Assembly: GCA_946699065.1 (NCBI GenBank)
Contig: CAMPDV010000235.1
Location: 248,001 to 312,000 of the forward strand
Source of the DNA: Loxodes magnus
Taxonomy: Eukaryota > Ciliophora > Karyorelictea > Loxodida > Loxodidae
Direction of reading: 5' to 3'
DNA: 64,000 nucleotides
The position numbers and the translations under genes are program-made. Of the stretch, positions 24,661-37,813 are shown piece after piece (the stretch's first letter is position 1; each line of letters begins with the position of its first letter). The notes under the pieces are model-generated. The model was given only the letters and a program-made list of their open reading frames with translations. It searched no databases and was not told where the DNA came from.

Positions 24661-25516
24661 CTTTAGTTAGCCTTTAATTTAATTTGCTTTTATAGCATCT
24701 TAAGCCTAAAGCTAGGGTATCAAGTAAATCTCATTCTTACCTAGTTCTTCTAATAATAATAACTTAACCTACTAGCTAGACTTTTTAATTAAAGTTTCTA
24801 AAAAATGATATTAGCATTAACTATTTCAAAATGTATCTAAGCCTCAAAATAGAATTCCTTAAATCCACCATAAAAACTAACTTTGATAGAATGAATTTTA
24901 TAGACTAAATTTACTCATTGCTATACGCTAGCATACCAAGACTCTCTCTCTTAAGTTAGTAAAATGATGTAAGTGAATTTATCTAAAGATGAGCAAAGTA
25001 AAATAGCATAGACAATATAATTCTTATATTATTAGTAAATAGCTTATTAACCATATCACATTTATAATTAAAAGGATATAATTATTCAACTGATTCTGTT
25101 TTTTTTGAAATGCAACTAATATTAATTAGGTAGAAAGGCTAGGAAATTTAAGCACATTTTATTTACTTTTCCAAGCAGCTTATTTTTAGCTTTTTATAAA
25201 GATATATTTAAGTAATTTTATCTGGAATGATATCTCAACAACCTCATTTTATGGTCTATTTTCATATAACCTAAGTTTTAGCTTTATAAATAAAGTAATC
25301 TAAAGATTCTAAAGTATGATATAATAGTAACAGACTTATGCAAAAGAAAGCAACATTAAAAGCTAGTATAATAAACTTACCTAAAATACATTGCTCTAAA
25401 ACTAATTTCCTTTAAAATGATATAAGGTTATTAATTTAAATTAGCTTATTTATTATTTATATATATATCCTTCCATATTTTATGTGATAACATTTCCATT
25501 TTTATAATAAGTGCTG

Positions 25517-28504
25517 ATGTACTTAGAACAATTGATAACTAAATTCTTTTTTGCTAGAAAGAACTAATGTGAGTAAAGAAAACCCATTAATGAATGGCTA
25601 GACTCTTAGGGTTATTACAAGATAGTGTCTCTTAGTATGCTAGCTAAAATAATTTTTATATCCTAGGAAGAAGCTTCTGAATAGCAAAAGCTAGATTCTT
25701 TACTTAAAAACCTTTTGCTCTATTTATTAGTTATGTTCTTAGTTAAGATGTAGACTAAATTTTAGCTAAGAGAAGAGTTTATTTACTCAGTCGCTGGATT
25801 TCTTTGCATAGAGCTGCTTACAAATTTTCCCTAGTAATATATGTTTTTAGGTGCTTTTGTGGTTAACCTATACCCTATTACCTTCTTCAACTGGGCATAG
25901 AATCTAAGACTGGCTCAGCTAGTATGCTTGGGTATTTATTTTTTGAATATCATCTGATTAAATTAACTTTTTGACTCCCTTTCAGTAAGTTCTTAAAATT
26001 AGCTGCAAGACTAGGTAATAAAGCAATATACTTAAAGCTTGCAAATTTAGATAACATTAATTACCTTCCTTTTATTACAAGGTTAGAGTTTAAAAGCAAA
26101 TTAGATAGCTAATAATGAGAGCACTAAATAAGAGCAGAAACTATGTACTTAATAGTAAGAAAAGAGCTTCAAATTTTAGCTCTAGTAGAAAGACTAATTT
26201 ATATCAGCAATGGTGCATGAGCTAAGAAACCCACTCAATACTGTTTTGGGAAGTTTGGATTTGATCCAATCGGAAATTAAGGAAATCCCACCTAATAAGG
26301 TTATTTATATTCGGAATGCGTAAGATTAAGGCTATATTTTGCAACTAATGGTAAATAACTTACTGGATGCTTTTAAAATAGATGCAGGGAAGTTTTAGCT
26401 GAATTATGAGCCTATAGAGATTAGAAAATCTGTTCTAAGAATAATGAAAACTAATGAGTAAACTGCCTCTAAAAAGGAACTTTTCATATCAATGAAAATC
26501 AAACCTAGAGTTCCTAAAATTTTACTAATTGATCAGTCAAGAATGATTTCAGTTCTTATGAATTTAGTGGGGAATGCAATTAAGTTCACAAATAAAGGAA
26601 AAGTCAGTGTGGAAATAGAATGAATTCCTCACTATGAAGAAGGTAGTAATAGAAATAAGGACTGCCAACTTGAGACAGTATATGCAGACCATTTTCAACT
26701 AGAATATCTTAATTATAGCAATAAAAAAGAAGATACAGCAAAAGATTAATCAGACTAATCTCCTTCTCCTACCATTTAAAAGACTGAAATTATAAAAAAA
26801 GCAGAGATTAATTAAATTATGGCAAGTCCTACTTTTTTTAATTTTATGCAGGAGAATTTTTAAACTTTAAGCTCATAAGAGTATTCAAACAAGCAGCTAG
26901 ATTAAATTGAATACAATAAATGAACGGGCTCGGACATTGAAGTTAGTACACCAAATGAAAGCTGTGATTTCACTCCTCAAAAGAAAGACAACAATTAATA
27001 CTCAGGAAAGTAAATATATTTACCATTTGTTCCATTACCAAAACGCTCAGTAAAATAATCTAATTTAAATGAAAAAAATTAGCTTCCGTAGGAAATATGT
27101 ATGCCTCAAAACTTGATGCAAAATTTGCAAATAAGAAAAGTCTAAAATTTACTTTAAAAAGAATCAGATTCAAATATTATACCTATTCGAATTCAAAGTG
27201 AATTACCATTAGAATAAAATCAAGAGTAAATAAACTTGATCGAAGCAGGTAATATATCCTAAGAGCTACAAATAATTTAGTCTCCTATATAGTAAAATTA
27301 TGCAACTCCTAAAGGCTCAGAGTCTTCTCAATACTTTACAGGTTCTCATATTTAATTAGAGGCTAAATAAGCAGATAAAGTTTTATATGAAATAGGTCAT
27401 GAAAAAGAAGGCCATTTAATTATATAAGTTAAGGATACAGGATTGGGGATAAGTAAGTAGTATTAAAAGAAACTGTTCCTGCCTTTCTAACAAGCTAACA
27501 ATTAAATTTAGAAGCAGTTCGGAGGCACTGGATTAGGACTCTGAATAAGTAAGAAAATCGTAGAAACAATGCAAGGAACAATTACTCTTGAAAGTGAAAT
27601 CGAAAAAGGATCTACTTTCATAATTTCAATTCCTCTATAAATACCTGCTCACAAAGGAGTTACAATTGAACATAATTTCAGCGATATAAAAATTCTAATA
27701 TTTGGAGAAAATTTGAAGAAAAAATACTAGCTACTATAGCATCTGGGATGTAAAGCAGAATATACGAATGATATCAAAATAGCTTTTCAAATATACTAGA
27801 ATCATGCGTAAAAAGATTTGGATCTAATTTTAATAGACAACTTAGCAAGAAACACAGGAGCTGTAAATTTTGCAAGAATAGTATCTTTATATGAAAGCAG
27901 CCATACAATCCTTAACATTTCCACTAAGTTTCTACTAGCCGAAAATTCCTAAAAATTTTAAGAAAGGAAATCTTATTTCCCAGATGATATTTAGTTCTTA
28001 TATAGGGATTTTCAAGAAGAGTAAATACTAGGAATCTTGGAGGAAATATAGAGGAATAGAAAGAAGCAGCAAAGAATGATAGAAAAGACTAACAGCAAAA
28101 ATAAGATCTTGATAATAGACGATGATGTCTTTATACTTCAAATTATTAGAACTTTATTCCAAGAAGAGTTCAAAATGCTAGGAATGTAAGTGGAAATATT
28201 AATTGCCGAGAGTTATTAAGAAGCTATCAATTATTATTTATAGAATTACTTGAACATTAGTGCTATACTTACTGACAATTAACTGAATGACCTTAGTGGA
28301 ATTGATATTATAAAGTATGTTAGGTATTTCGAAAGAGAGAAGGATGTAAGATAAATTGAAGTTGTTAAAATAGTAATGATTTCAGGAGATCTATGCTTGA
28401 AGGAAGACGCTATAAATTCAGGAGCATAGCTTTTCTTTATAAAACCTTTTAAAGCAAGAGATTGCAAGCTAATAATAAACTGGGTGTATGAAGAAAGCCT
28501 TTGA
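25517..28504 (+). CDS. Membrane-bound hybrid histidine kinase, right-arm copy
   Basis: Encodes 995 aa from the ATG at 25,517 to TGA 28,502-28,504. Hydrophobic segments lie at about residues 65-80, 88-105, 108-125, 132-150 and 179-190. The phosphorylated His is residue 234 (HELRNPL), the N box starts at 349, G1 (DTGLG) at 640 and G2 (GGTGLGLW) at 669. The ~290 residues between the N and G1 boxes are unusual; the spacing is normally a few tens of residues, and the extra is Gln/Ser/Asn-rich. After the ATPase domain come a degenerate receiver-like region with an LILID strand but no acidic pair, then a true receiver: DDD at 868-870, phosphoacceptor Asp920, Lys976. It would act as a phosphorelay sensor in a membrane; the signal is unknown. 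Both TGA=Trp and TAA/TAG=Gln are required in conserved motifs. Confidence 0.96.
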
Positions 28505-30405
28505 GACTTTAAATCTATTGAAACTAACACTTTGAAATAATAATCTAATTATTTCCTTAAAATCTAAGAGTAATATTTAATTAAATAGTCTCATTATATT
28601 TATACCTATTTAGAAGATAGTAAATATACTTAGATTCATCAGTTCTAATCTCTAAATAAATTAAAAGCTGAAGCTTCACGAATTAATTCTCGTTAGCACT
28701 TTTAAAAGGGAACTAATAATCATTCTTAGTCTTTATTATTTTCCCAGTTAATCTTAGTGTTTCAATTGGTTTCTTTCTAATCTCACTTATTCCAGTTTTT
28801 CTAAAAATTAAATGTGTTAGTTACTAAAAATTTTGAAAAAGAAAGACCTAGCATTTGAATATTAAATTCAAGGCTAGTTAGACTTGAATTCTAAAATTAA
28901 ACTAAAAGTATTCTCATTAAATTCACATTTAAGAGTAAACAGATTGAGGTGAATCATTGTAATTAAGTCTATTTTATTTATAAAGATTGAGCTACTTAAT
29001 ACTCATACTAGATCAGCTAAGCTTCTAGATAGTTAAATAAAATTAATTATATAAAATTAGATTTTCCAGGAGGTTAAATTTACGTTAAAAAGTAATTTTT
29101 ATTGAGATTAATTTCTCTAGATTTTATATAAAAGCCCTAGTTATTAGCTAGAAAGAATAATATAAAATCAGCTATATTAAGATAATTGAATTTGATACTT
29201 TCATTTGCAAAAGCATAAAGATACTTTTCATATTATGGAATGAAAACAAGGTAAAGCTAATCTAGGAATTTAAATAAGAGTCCTTAATAAAACCTTAGCC
29301 TACATATTTGTATCTTTGTTTGCTTTAAAATTTTGTTAATAAAGTAGAAATATTTCTTTAGGTACTACTTTATAGTTGCCATTTAGTTAAATAGTGCATA
29401 ATAAAAATACTAATTTTGGATTTTATTTAGTAGCTTTTGCAAGTCTAAATTTTTAGTGCTATTTTCCTTTTTCAATTAAACAATTTTAGCTACCTATTTT
29501 TGCTCTTTTTTATACCTTTTAGAAAGTTAGAATCAAAAGCAGCTATAAATTTCCTATTTGTAGTTGATGTAATTTACATTAATTTGAAAACCAAAGAGAA
29601 AAATGTTGCGGTTTCTGCTTCTAAACGGACTAAAATTTTAGATGTTTGCATGCAAAATTTTTTCTATTAGCAATCTGAAAATTACACATAGTTAGGATAT
29701 TTTAGTTATTAGACTAAAATTATTTTAGCTATTTAATCATCTATAGTAGCTTTAGCTTTAATAATATAATTTATAGCACTTAAATTTTAATTATTAAAGC
29801 CATTTAGCATCTATTTAATAAGCTTACATCCTTTAATCTAATACTATCGATATAAATTTAGCTTTGAGCTTAGTTTAAGTTACTATCTGATTATAGTAAC
29901 TCACTTCTAGTTTATTGATATGCTTTGCTTTAAAAATGTAAGTTAGTTGCTTTTAATGTTTATAGCATCAGTTTTTGAGGAATTAGCTATAAAATTAGAG
30001 ATTTTAGCTTAGTAAATTAATTAATCATTGAGATAGCTGTAACCTACATACTCTATTCAATGAGTATAGTTACAAATAAGGTGTAATTAGTATGATTTTA
30101 GTACTCAGAAGACTTTCAGTCAAATATTTTAATTAAGTTATTAACTTCTTCAGCTAAATATAACTAAAACAGAAAATTTTCCACTAGAAATAAGAAAATT
30201 ACTTGATGCTTTCTACTCCCAATTAGATGAAAAATGAGCTGATAATCCGAGTATAGATAAGGGAATAAAACTACAAAGTAAGGATACCTTTTCTCTCTTA
30301 GAGTCAATTAAACTTAAACTTTAAACTGTTTCTAAATAATTGATACTTTAGAAAAATGTTAATAATACATTAAGTTTTTATCTTAAACTAGCTTATTAGA
30401 TAAAA
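28505..30405. other. No gene recognised; mirrored in the left arm
   Basis: Counterpart of 2,801-6,217 without the 1,516-bp segment; the junction is near 29,190-29,200. Nothing coding is supported. Confidence 0.5.
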
Positions 30406-31290
30406 ATGGAAGGATTCAAAAGAGGTTTCTACACCACCTCCAAAAAGTTGGAGAGGAACAGAAACAAGTTCAGAAGACAACACATCCAATAACTCCAACC
30501 TCATAAGAGAAGCCAAGGAAGTAGATGAAGTCTGCTTATCACTAGGAGGTTTCAGATTTCAATTCTTCTAGCCAGATGAGTATGGAATGGCTCATAAAAG
30601 TGATACTGAACCTCCAGGAAGAGGTCAAGAAACTGAAAAAGGACAATAAAAAATTAATGGAGAATCATAATAAGAGAGGAAATTGAATCAAGACTCATGT
30701 CTCAGGAGAGAGATCTAAGCGCTTTCTGGAACATATCTCAGAGTCAGAACATCTAATCCCAGAATCAAGATTAAAAATACAGAGAAATTGATGGTAAATT
30801 AGCACAGCTAGTAGAAAATCAGCAAGCATTGCAAAAGTAAATTGAATTAAGGGATTAGAAATAAGACAAGATGGAAATCGAATAAATTAACGTTGACAAG
30901 CCTTTATACAAGCGAGAAATGAAATACTGCTACTACTGTGGCTCAAGAGAACACTTGTGAAGGAAGTGTAAGAGATTCCTAAATTTCAAACAGAGTTACT
31001 GACAAAAGCAAAGATAACAGTAGGAAAAAAAGAAGAGGTAAAAACAGCTCAAAGTAAGAAAGAATAGAGAACAGGTATGGATGAACGCTCTTGGGAATAT
31101 ATACAAGAAAAAAAGCAATTAGTAATGGAAGAGAAACTGAAGACTTCAAGAACAAGCAAGACAGGACAATGGATGGAGATGGAGTTCAAACATTTAATTT
31201 TAGACTCCGGAGCTATCTGGAGGCAGGCTAGAAATAGGTTGAAATACCTACAAGAAGGCCAAACAATTTTATTCATAAATAAATTTGATT
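30406..31290 (+). mobile_element. Gag-like retroelement fossil, right-arm copy
   Basis: The parts are a charged coiled-coil-prone region (about 30,560-30,700), a second polar helical region, then a zinc knuckle CX2CX4HX4C (CYYCGSREHLWRKC) near 30,930-30,970, followed by a basic stretch and a short segment with an LILDSGA motif like the active site of retroviral-type proteases. No reverse transcriptase or integrase follows. It looks broken, with at least one interruption, and incomplete. Its mirror copy at 1,911-2,800 shows that it predates or was carried by the arm duplication. The family is probably LTR-type; a LINE ORF1 origin is not excluded. Confidence 0.6.
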
Positions 31291-31797
31291 ATAGAGCGCG
31301 TAGCACTCTCATTGGTGCGCAGCTCTTTAAAAAAAATGTTTCATACTGACAAGAATTTTTGTTACTGATAAAATTATCAGATTCTGATAAACCTTGTTCA
31401 ATACTGGTATAATTATTCAGTACTGATAAAAATGTTCAATACAGATATAATTTCAGAATACTCGTATCTTTAATACTTGTTGGAGGTCCAAGGACATGGC
31501 AGGATTGTGTCTCATTGCATCACCAAAGCAGAGGACGACATGTGTCAATTATGGGTACTTAAATTCCCCATCTCTGATGAAGCTCGCAATATTATTTCTT
31601 TTTCGTTCCAGAATTAAAAATTATAATAAGTCAGTGCCGAAAGTCAAATTAGCAGATGTCTCGAGGCAAAGCCAAAGCAGAGGAAGACATAAAGTCGATT
31701 ATGGGTACTTAACTTCCCCAACCTCTGATGAAGATGACCTTGCTGCTCACCTTCGAACAATAAGTAAAGCAATTTAATAAAAATTAATATATATAAT
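31277..31797 (+). repeat. Short dispersed repeat R, copy 2; absent from the left arm
   Basis: The left arm reads straight through this point with an ATAATAAT junction, giving an empty-site comparison. The content is the stem-loop motif at 31,293-31,326, the degenerate TTCAATACTG units, and two related ~60-bp units (31,522-31,582 and 31,672-31,733) containing GGGTACTTAA and CTCTGATGAAG. That makes this copy longer than the one at 23,500-23,870. The conventional reading frame at 31,496-31,777 lies wholly inside it and is of doubtful meaning. Confidence 0.75.
31293..31326 (+). repeat. Stem-loop motif, third copy
   Basis: AGAGC...GCAC-loop-GTGC...GCTCT. It has the same loop TCTCATTG as the motif at 23,527-23,560. 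Confidence 0.75.
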
Positions 31798-32823
31798 AAT
31801 AATAATAAACTAGCTTATTAATAGTAATAGTAAGGCAAATTTTAATTAAAGTGGTATATAATAAAATATTCAAAGAGCTTAAGATCAATAAATCAATAGG
31901 ATTTAAATGATAATTTAAGAAAGCCTTATGAATTAAATAAGAAGGACATTCATAGTACTAACAAACAACATATAGATGGTCATTTTAGTAATAGATACTT
32001 CTAAGTTTAAATTGTATCTAATATATATAACTTAGTTATTAGAGGCTTATTTACTTATAATCGAAGCTAAGCATTATATTTCGTTCTGATTTCAAAATTG
32101 AAAAATATTAAATTTATAAAAATTTCTAGTTTTACAATTAATCAATGGAAAGCTAAATGATTATCAAACTAGACTTAAATAGAAACTAGCAATCTAATTT
32201 TTGAATAAAACGAAAATTTAAAAAGGGTTAGTAGAAATAAAAAATTGAAAGCAGACAAAAAATCGAAAAGCTACAATTTTTATAATAAAGCAGCCTTCTA
32301 AAATTATATCAATTTAAGAATCAAGCAATATATACGATATAGCGAAATTATTATGAATGCTTTATGTTTTATTTTCAACACTCATAAGCAAAATATCAGT
32401 ATATGCATAACTAAAGTATTTCTGAAATAATTTAAGCTGAATTATTTAGATTGACATATTCATATTCATTAAGAGATATCATAATATAATGTATATAAGT
32501 AGATTCTAAAGGATTATTTGAAAATACTTTAAGTCTTTCTAATCTTCTTGAATAGAGTTTAAATATATATAGTAGTTCAAATATGTTTAATTTTGCTCTA
32601 ATATCTTAAACCAGAAGCTTGTTGTAATATATCTAATGGTATTAAAAAGAGTTACTATTTAAACTCAGTAAAATTATATTTGTAAGGTGATCTTTCTCCT
32701 TTTTAGCAATGCTTAATGAGATTTTAATTTTAAGTAAAATAATCTTGTGAGAGTATTAGCTTATTAGCTGATATAGACTATTTTCATATGTTATTTATAA
32801 CAAAATTTATATAAAACTAACTT
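31798..32823. other. No gene recognised; mirrors 903-1,910
   Basis: AT-rich part of the right arm; nothing supported. Confidence 0.5.
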
Positions 32824-33327
32824 TCAAGTATTATCTCCTTTCACTTGTTGGGTTTCTATTAAATATTTCATTAATACGCACTGAATACAGAACAAAGCTA
32901 AGATCTACAATATTAAACTTATTATTTTGAAGTTTTACAGCATTTTCCTCTCCTTTTTCTTTTCCCCTACTAAACTATTACCTAATCTTTAATCAATAGC
33001 CTCACTTGGTTTCCCAGCTTTCTTAAAATGTTTCTATATAAAATCTGTCGAAAAGTTAGAATTTAAGTTTCAATTGTTAGCTTGAGTTTTGTACTTAAAT
33101 AACTTTTGAACAACCTTAAAAGAACTAGATTTCTTAGGTATTTCTATGATATCATAATTACCCTTCAGATACTTATTTGTAGTTTAGATCCACTGAACAT
33201 TAAGTCTTATAATCTCCTTATTAAGATAAGCATTATCCTATCTCTTCTACTTTTACTAATTCAACTCACTTTTATTAATATCGATCAAAGAAGCTATACA
33301 TTGACTGCTCCATTTCTCTGTCACCAT
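32824..33327 (-). CDS. Small C-terminally anchored membrane protein, recent duplicate of the gene at 399-902
   Basis: Reverse-strand counterpart in the right arm: same length (167 aa), same start context and same TGA stop (32,824-32,826). Differences from the left-arm copy are few. The conventional frame on the opposite strand at 33,106-33,432 is a shadow. See the entry at 399-902 for the family description. Confidence 0.72.
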
Positions 33328-33727
33328 ATTATTAAAATTTTAATATCAGCAAGCATTAGAAGTTTATTTAAGGTATTAATTTACCCATTCACTTCAAACC
33401 AGCTAAGAAACTTAAGAGCAATTTTACTATAAAGAAGCTTATCAAGTTTACTTAAAGCAAAAGGCAAAAGAGGAAAGACTATAGTAGCTTTATTCTTTAA
33501 TGAATAGCTATTTATTTAGTTATATCAACTCTTATGCTTTATCTACATAAGGCCTTTAGAATACTTGTCTGGCTAATAAATCATTTTTATATTATAAAGG
33601 CTTCTAATAGATTATTCGCCTAGATATGGAAGAAGTATGAAGAGTTAGAATCAAATCTGGAAGAATAAGCAATAACTAGAAAACGCTAGTTGGTGAGATA
33701 GAAGGAGAGTGTAATGAAACAGAGTGA

Positions 33728-36700
33728 AATATGAAAAAGCATCAACTTAAAATAAAAGAGATTTCGTATAAATAAAGAAATATTTAAATAAGGCAATCAT
33801 CTTAATTTATTACAATATATATAAACTATAATCAAAAATTAGCAAAATGGCAGAATTTGGAATAAAAGAAATGCTTCAAAGCAACTTTAAATTGGTAAGC
33901 TAATATAAGTATATCATTTATGCTACTAATTAAGAAATGGATATACAATTAAACAAAAGAGTAAGATAAGTCTGTAAATAGAATAAGAAAGAATTTGGTA
34001 TATACTAAAGGGTACACACAGGAAACAAATAGTTAAATATGTATATAGTTTCTAAATTCTAGAAGATGATAATTTAATTATTATCTGTTCGTTAATAATA
34101 GTTTTAATTTTTAATGATTAATAATCCTTTAATTAAAGCATTAAAAACTAATACTTTCATTTTTTATTCAGAATAAGCAAGGAAATTAAATAAAAGAAGG
34201 AGGGTATAGATTTAAATGAAATACTAGTGTAAAAGTTTCTTTTTGTTGAAAATGAGGAATTAGCGAGTTCTTTTACCTAAATCGAAGTGATGTGTAGGCT
34301 AAGTAGATGTATAGTCTTTGAATGACTAAGAGAAATAAATGTCTCTAACTATTGATATACTCTAAGTATTTGAAAAAGTGAAAAAGACAAAATGCGAATT
34401 TAAATTTTTAGACAATAAATTCCCTTTAAGAAGAAGCTAAATATTTAAGAGCAATTTATAATTAATAAAATACCTTTTGAAAGTGTAAGGAATTACTAGC
34501 AGCTTTAAAAAGAATGCTTGCAGATATCAAGCTACAGCAATGATTTATGTCAATAATAAACTTAGTAAAATAGTTACTCTTAAGTGAGTATTACAATAAA
34601 GTATTTACCTCTGAAGAGAAGAATAAGAAATCACCTTGTAAATAAATTGCTTAAAGTATGTGATTTTTAGACCTAATTTAATTCAAGCAATATAAATAAA
34701 TTAGCTTTGAAGGAAAAATAAACTTTAACTAATTATTCTTGAATTATAGTGAGTATACATTATGTTCTAATCTATCAAGAAAATAAAATAAAATTTTTAG
34801 TCAACTAATGATAAGCAGCTTGCAAAAAGTAAAGAAGAGGATCAGATTATATAACTATTTTGGAAGTTCGGACTTCTATGCTTAAAATTTAAAACATACA
34901 AGCATACAGGGAAGAGCAACAATTTTTGCCTTTTAATGGAAGTTAAATAAATAAGCACACCAAAATTAAAAGCAGCATTCTTAATATTTGGCAAAATGAA
35001 AATAGCCTAGATTGAACTTAATAATTTCTTAATATAAGCAAGCTATCTCAATATTATAAAGGCAATGCTATTAATTAAGAAAAGAGTAAATACCTATACA
35101 TTAAAGCTCAATCTTTTGTTTTATATATACTTAATAGAATTTCAATAATCATCTTAAGAAAATCTTTATAAATAGTATGAAAAACTAAATATTAGTCTAT
35201 CCATTGTATGTGGTTATAACTAAATAGAGCTAATAATTTATATCTGATATCATATGAAAACATTATGAGAAAAAAGCTATAAATCTTAGTATTTATCTAA
35301 ATATAGAGAATTTATTAAGATAATCTGAAATAGATAGATTAAAACTTAAAGCTTAAGTAATATAGTTGGCAATTGAAGCAATATGAAAATATCTATAACT
35401 AAAGAAATAAAAATGATACTTGGGGATGTTCTAAACATAGCAATATTATGATAAAAGTGGTCGAAAAAGAAACATCTTTAAGGAAGAAAATCTCTGAACG
35501 AACTAGAAAAATTGGAAGCACATAAAAGTAAGCCCTTCGTATATTTAGACTCTTATCTTAATAACTTCACTAAATAAAACTTTTAAGTTCTTTTTTTTCT
35601 TTTTAGACTACAAGATATCCATATCATTCTCAATCCCCACAAATATCTCTAATATTGTTAAAGTTTCTTGCGGGTATATCTAGCATTTCTAATAAAAGGA
35701 AATGAAAGCTTTTAATTTCCTAAGTTTGATATACTAATAAGTAACTAAATAACAGATCTAATATTAAATAATTTAGTTCTCTTTTAGTTATTTCCCTTTT
35801 ATAAAGAAATCATAATCCTTTACAAAGTAAAGAGCTTAGGCTAATTTAACTAATATAATAGCCTTTTTATTTACTTAGTCTCCTTTAACGATTATCATGA
35901 ATATCTACTAAATCCTTTATTAAGATAATTTAGAAGTCTCTTCAAGCCATAACAAAGTTAATACCTTGCTCACTATTTTGCATTTGAGATGAATTTAGAC
36001 TTAAGTTATCAAACTAACGAAAGCTACAAATTGGCTAATAAAAGATAAATCAATTAAAGAGCAAAAGGTATATTGCTATAGAGGTATTAATAACCTAGCT
36101 TGATGTAATTATTTCAAAAGCTATAATCTAAAGTCAGGTAATCTTTAGTAGATTAATCCAAGTAAAAAGCTAAGACAGATTTAAAGTATAATAATGAAGA
36201 AAGGTTTAAGCTTAAAGGATAAAACAGTGCTTAGGATTAAGTTTACTTAGCTTATATTATTTAATATAGTGCAAATATTAGATCAATCAATTAATTTGAA
36301 ACTTACACTAAAATGCTTCATATGAGATTAAAAAACGAATAGAGGGACTAAAAGAGAATAAAGTAGGTAAACTTTCATTCTTTTTTAAATTAATAGCTAC
36401 ATTAATCAATTAATTGAATTTAAAGCTTTATAATATATCAGAGCTCATATCATGAAATATGCCTTTATACTTTATTGTGCTAGTGCTAATTTAAAAGATC
36501 TAATTGATAGTTCAATGTAAATTATGATAAAATTTTGTAATCTATTGCAAAAAAGAGTAAATTCATATTATAATTACCATCTTAAATATAAAAAGCAATT
36601 CTAATAAAATCTATTTTCAGACGAACTTTTAGTAATTAACACCAAGGGATCTTATTTTCGTATTTGAGATATCTGAAAAACTCAATTTATTTAAAAATTA

Positions 36701-37813
36701 CCAGCATAGTTTATAATAATTTATAGAAAGAATAAGTATAAGAAGGTTATATAATTAGTTACTCTAAATGATGCTATTTAATGATGTTCAGCTATTATAA
36801 TAATTTAGATTCTAAGTATTACAAGCAAGAAATTAAAGATTAATATGCAAACATACTTAAATTATATTTCTTATAGTTATCCTTTAATAATAAAATAACT
36901 ATATTCAACTATCACACTCATTTATTTCTTTATTACATGCCTCTATAGTTTCTTCAATTGTATCCTTAAGAGTTTAGTAACTATTTAGAAACTAAATGCT
37001 TAAAAGTTAACTTTATTTAATCTTAACACTAAGCAAGTAGCACTTATCCAGTTCTATTGTATCAATTAATAATTTATCCTAGTGACTTCATACTGTCATA
37101 CTAACTCATTTCTATACTTCTAAGCGTAATAATTTTTATATTTATACCCAAGTAGAATCCTAAGATAGTACTTCAGTGTATTAAGTCTAAAAATTTAGAG
37201 CAATCTGATATATCTTACATCCATTTATTTTCTTATCTTATAATAAATAAATGAAACTAAATCTTAAGCTAATAAGAGTATAAAGAGAGTATTTACAATT
37301 TAAGCAATGTAATTATAATTAGCTAGTCTAGGCTAATAACCCTTAATCATATTTTAACTCTTTTCCTTTTAGTAAGCTTTTATAAATGTAACAGTAGTAA
37401 TCTGTTTTATATATAAGGATAGCATATTATTAATAAGAGTGTAGTTTAATAGGAAATAATCAAATAAAAGGTATATAATAAACCCAATTATGTAATATAA
37501 GTTACTCTATGGTTATTAATGTAAAAGACTTTAACTCTTTATAGATAAAATAAGCTTTCATAACTAATTAATTATCTCTTTCTATAATTCATTATGGTAT
37601 AATCTAAAAGTCAGTTAAGAGATGTATCTTATGAAGCTTTCTATAACCAAAACATGTTCATAAATAATCCAATTATATGCTCTATAACATTTAAAGTAAG
37701 GCTGTCTAGATTTAAGAGATACAACTATTATCGTCTTTAATATAGCTTGCTATTAATCTATTTAAATATGGGAGATTTAAAATAATTAAATATACCCAAG
37801 TCGTTTTATAAAA
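33728..37813. other. Gene-poor stretch
   Basis: A TGA-free frame starts with an ATG near 33,847 and runs about 140 codons, but it has no motif or homologue here and I do not call it. A ~170-bp inverted copy of 11,625-11,800 lies at about 36,905-37,075. Frames across 34.2-35.6 kb look protein-like by eye but carry TGA at the random rate. Confidence 0.4.
36905..37075 (-). repeat. Inverted copy of the 11,625-11,800 repeat
   Basis: Reverse complement match around CTGGATAAGTGCTACTTGC, with a single-base length difference in a run of A after it. Confidence 0.7.

Larger units (their letters stand above)
24170..33725. repeat. Right arm of the large inverted duplication
   Basis: Reverse-complement partner of the left arm. 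The gene order mirrors it: histidine kinase at 25,517-28,504, gag-like fossil at 30,406-31,290, small membrane protein at 32,824-33,327. It carries about 520 bp (near 31,277-31,797) that the left arm lacks, and it lacks the 1,516 bp found at 4,014-5,529. About 13.5 kb of spacer separates the arms. Confidence 0.93.

Noticed and set aside
29460-29690. Cysteine-rich short frame (CSWC...CCGFC) present in both arms
   Set aside because: The upstream part is out of frame between the arms and the downstream changes are not clearly synonymous; support is too thin.
31496-31777. 93-codon conventional ORF
   Set aside because: Lies wholly within repeat R, is absent from the left arm, and only part of it is shared with the 23.5-kb copy.
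33106-33432. 108-codon conventional ORF identical on both arms
   Set aside because: It is antisense to the small membrane-protein gene; its conservation reflects the recent duplication and the gene on the other strand.
33847-35600. Long protein-like frames, including a possible 15-nt GTAAG...AAG intron near 33,895
   Set aside because: Beyond about 34.2 kb TGA occurs at the random rate, there is no motif or paralogue, and without real stop codons every frame looks open.
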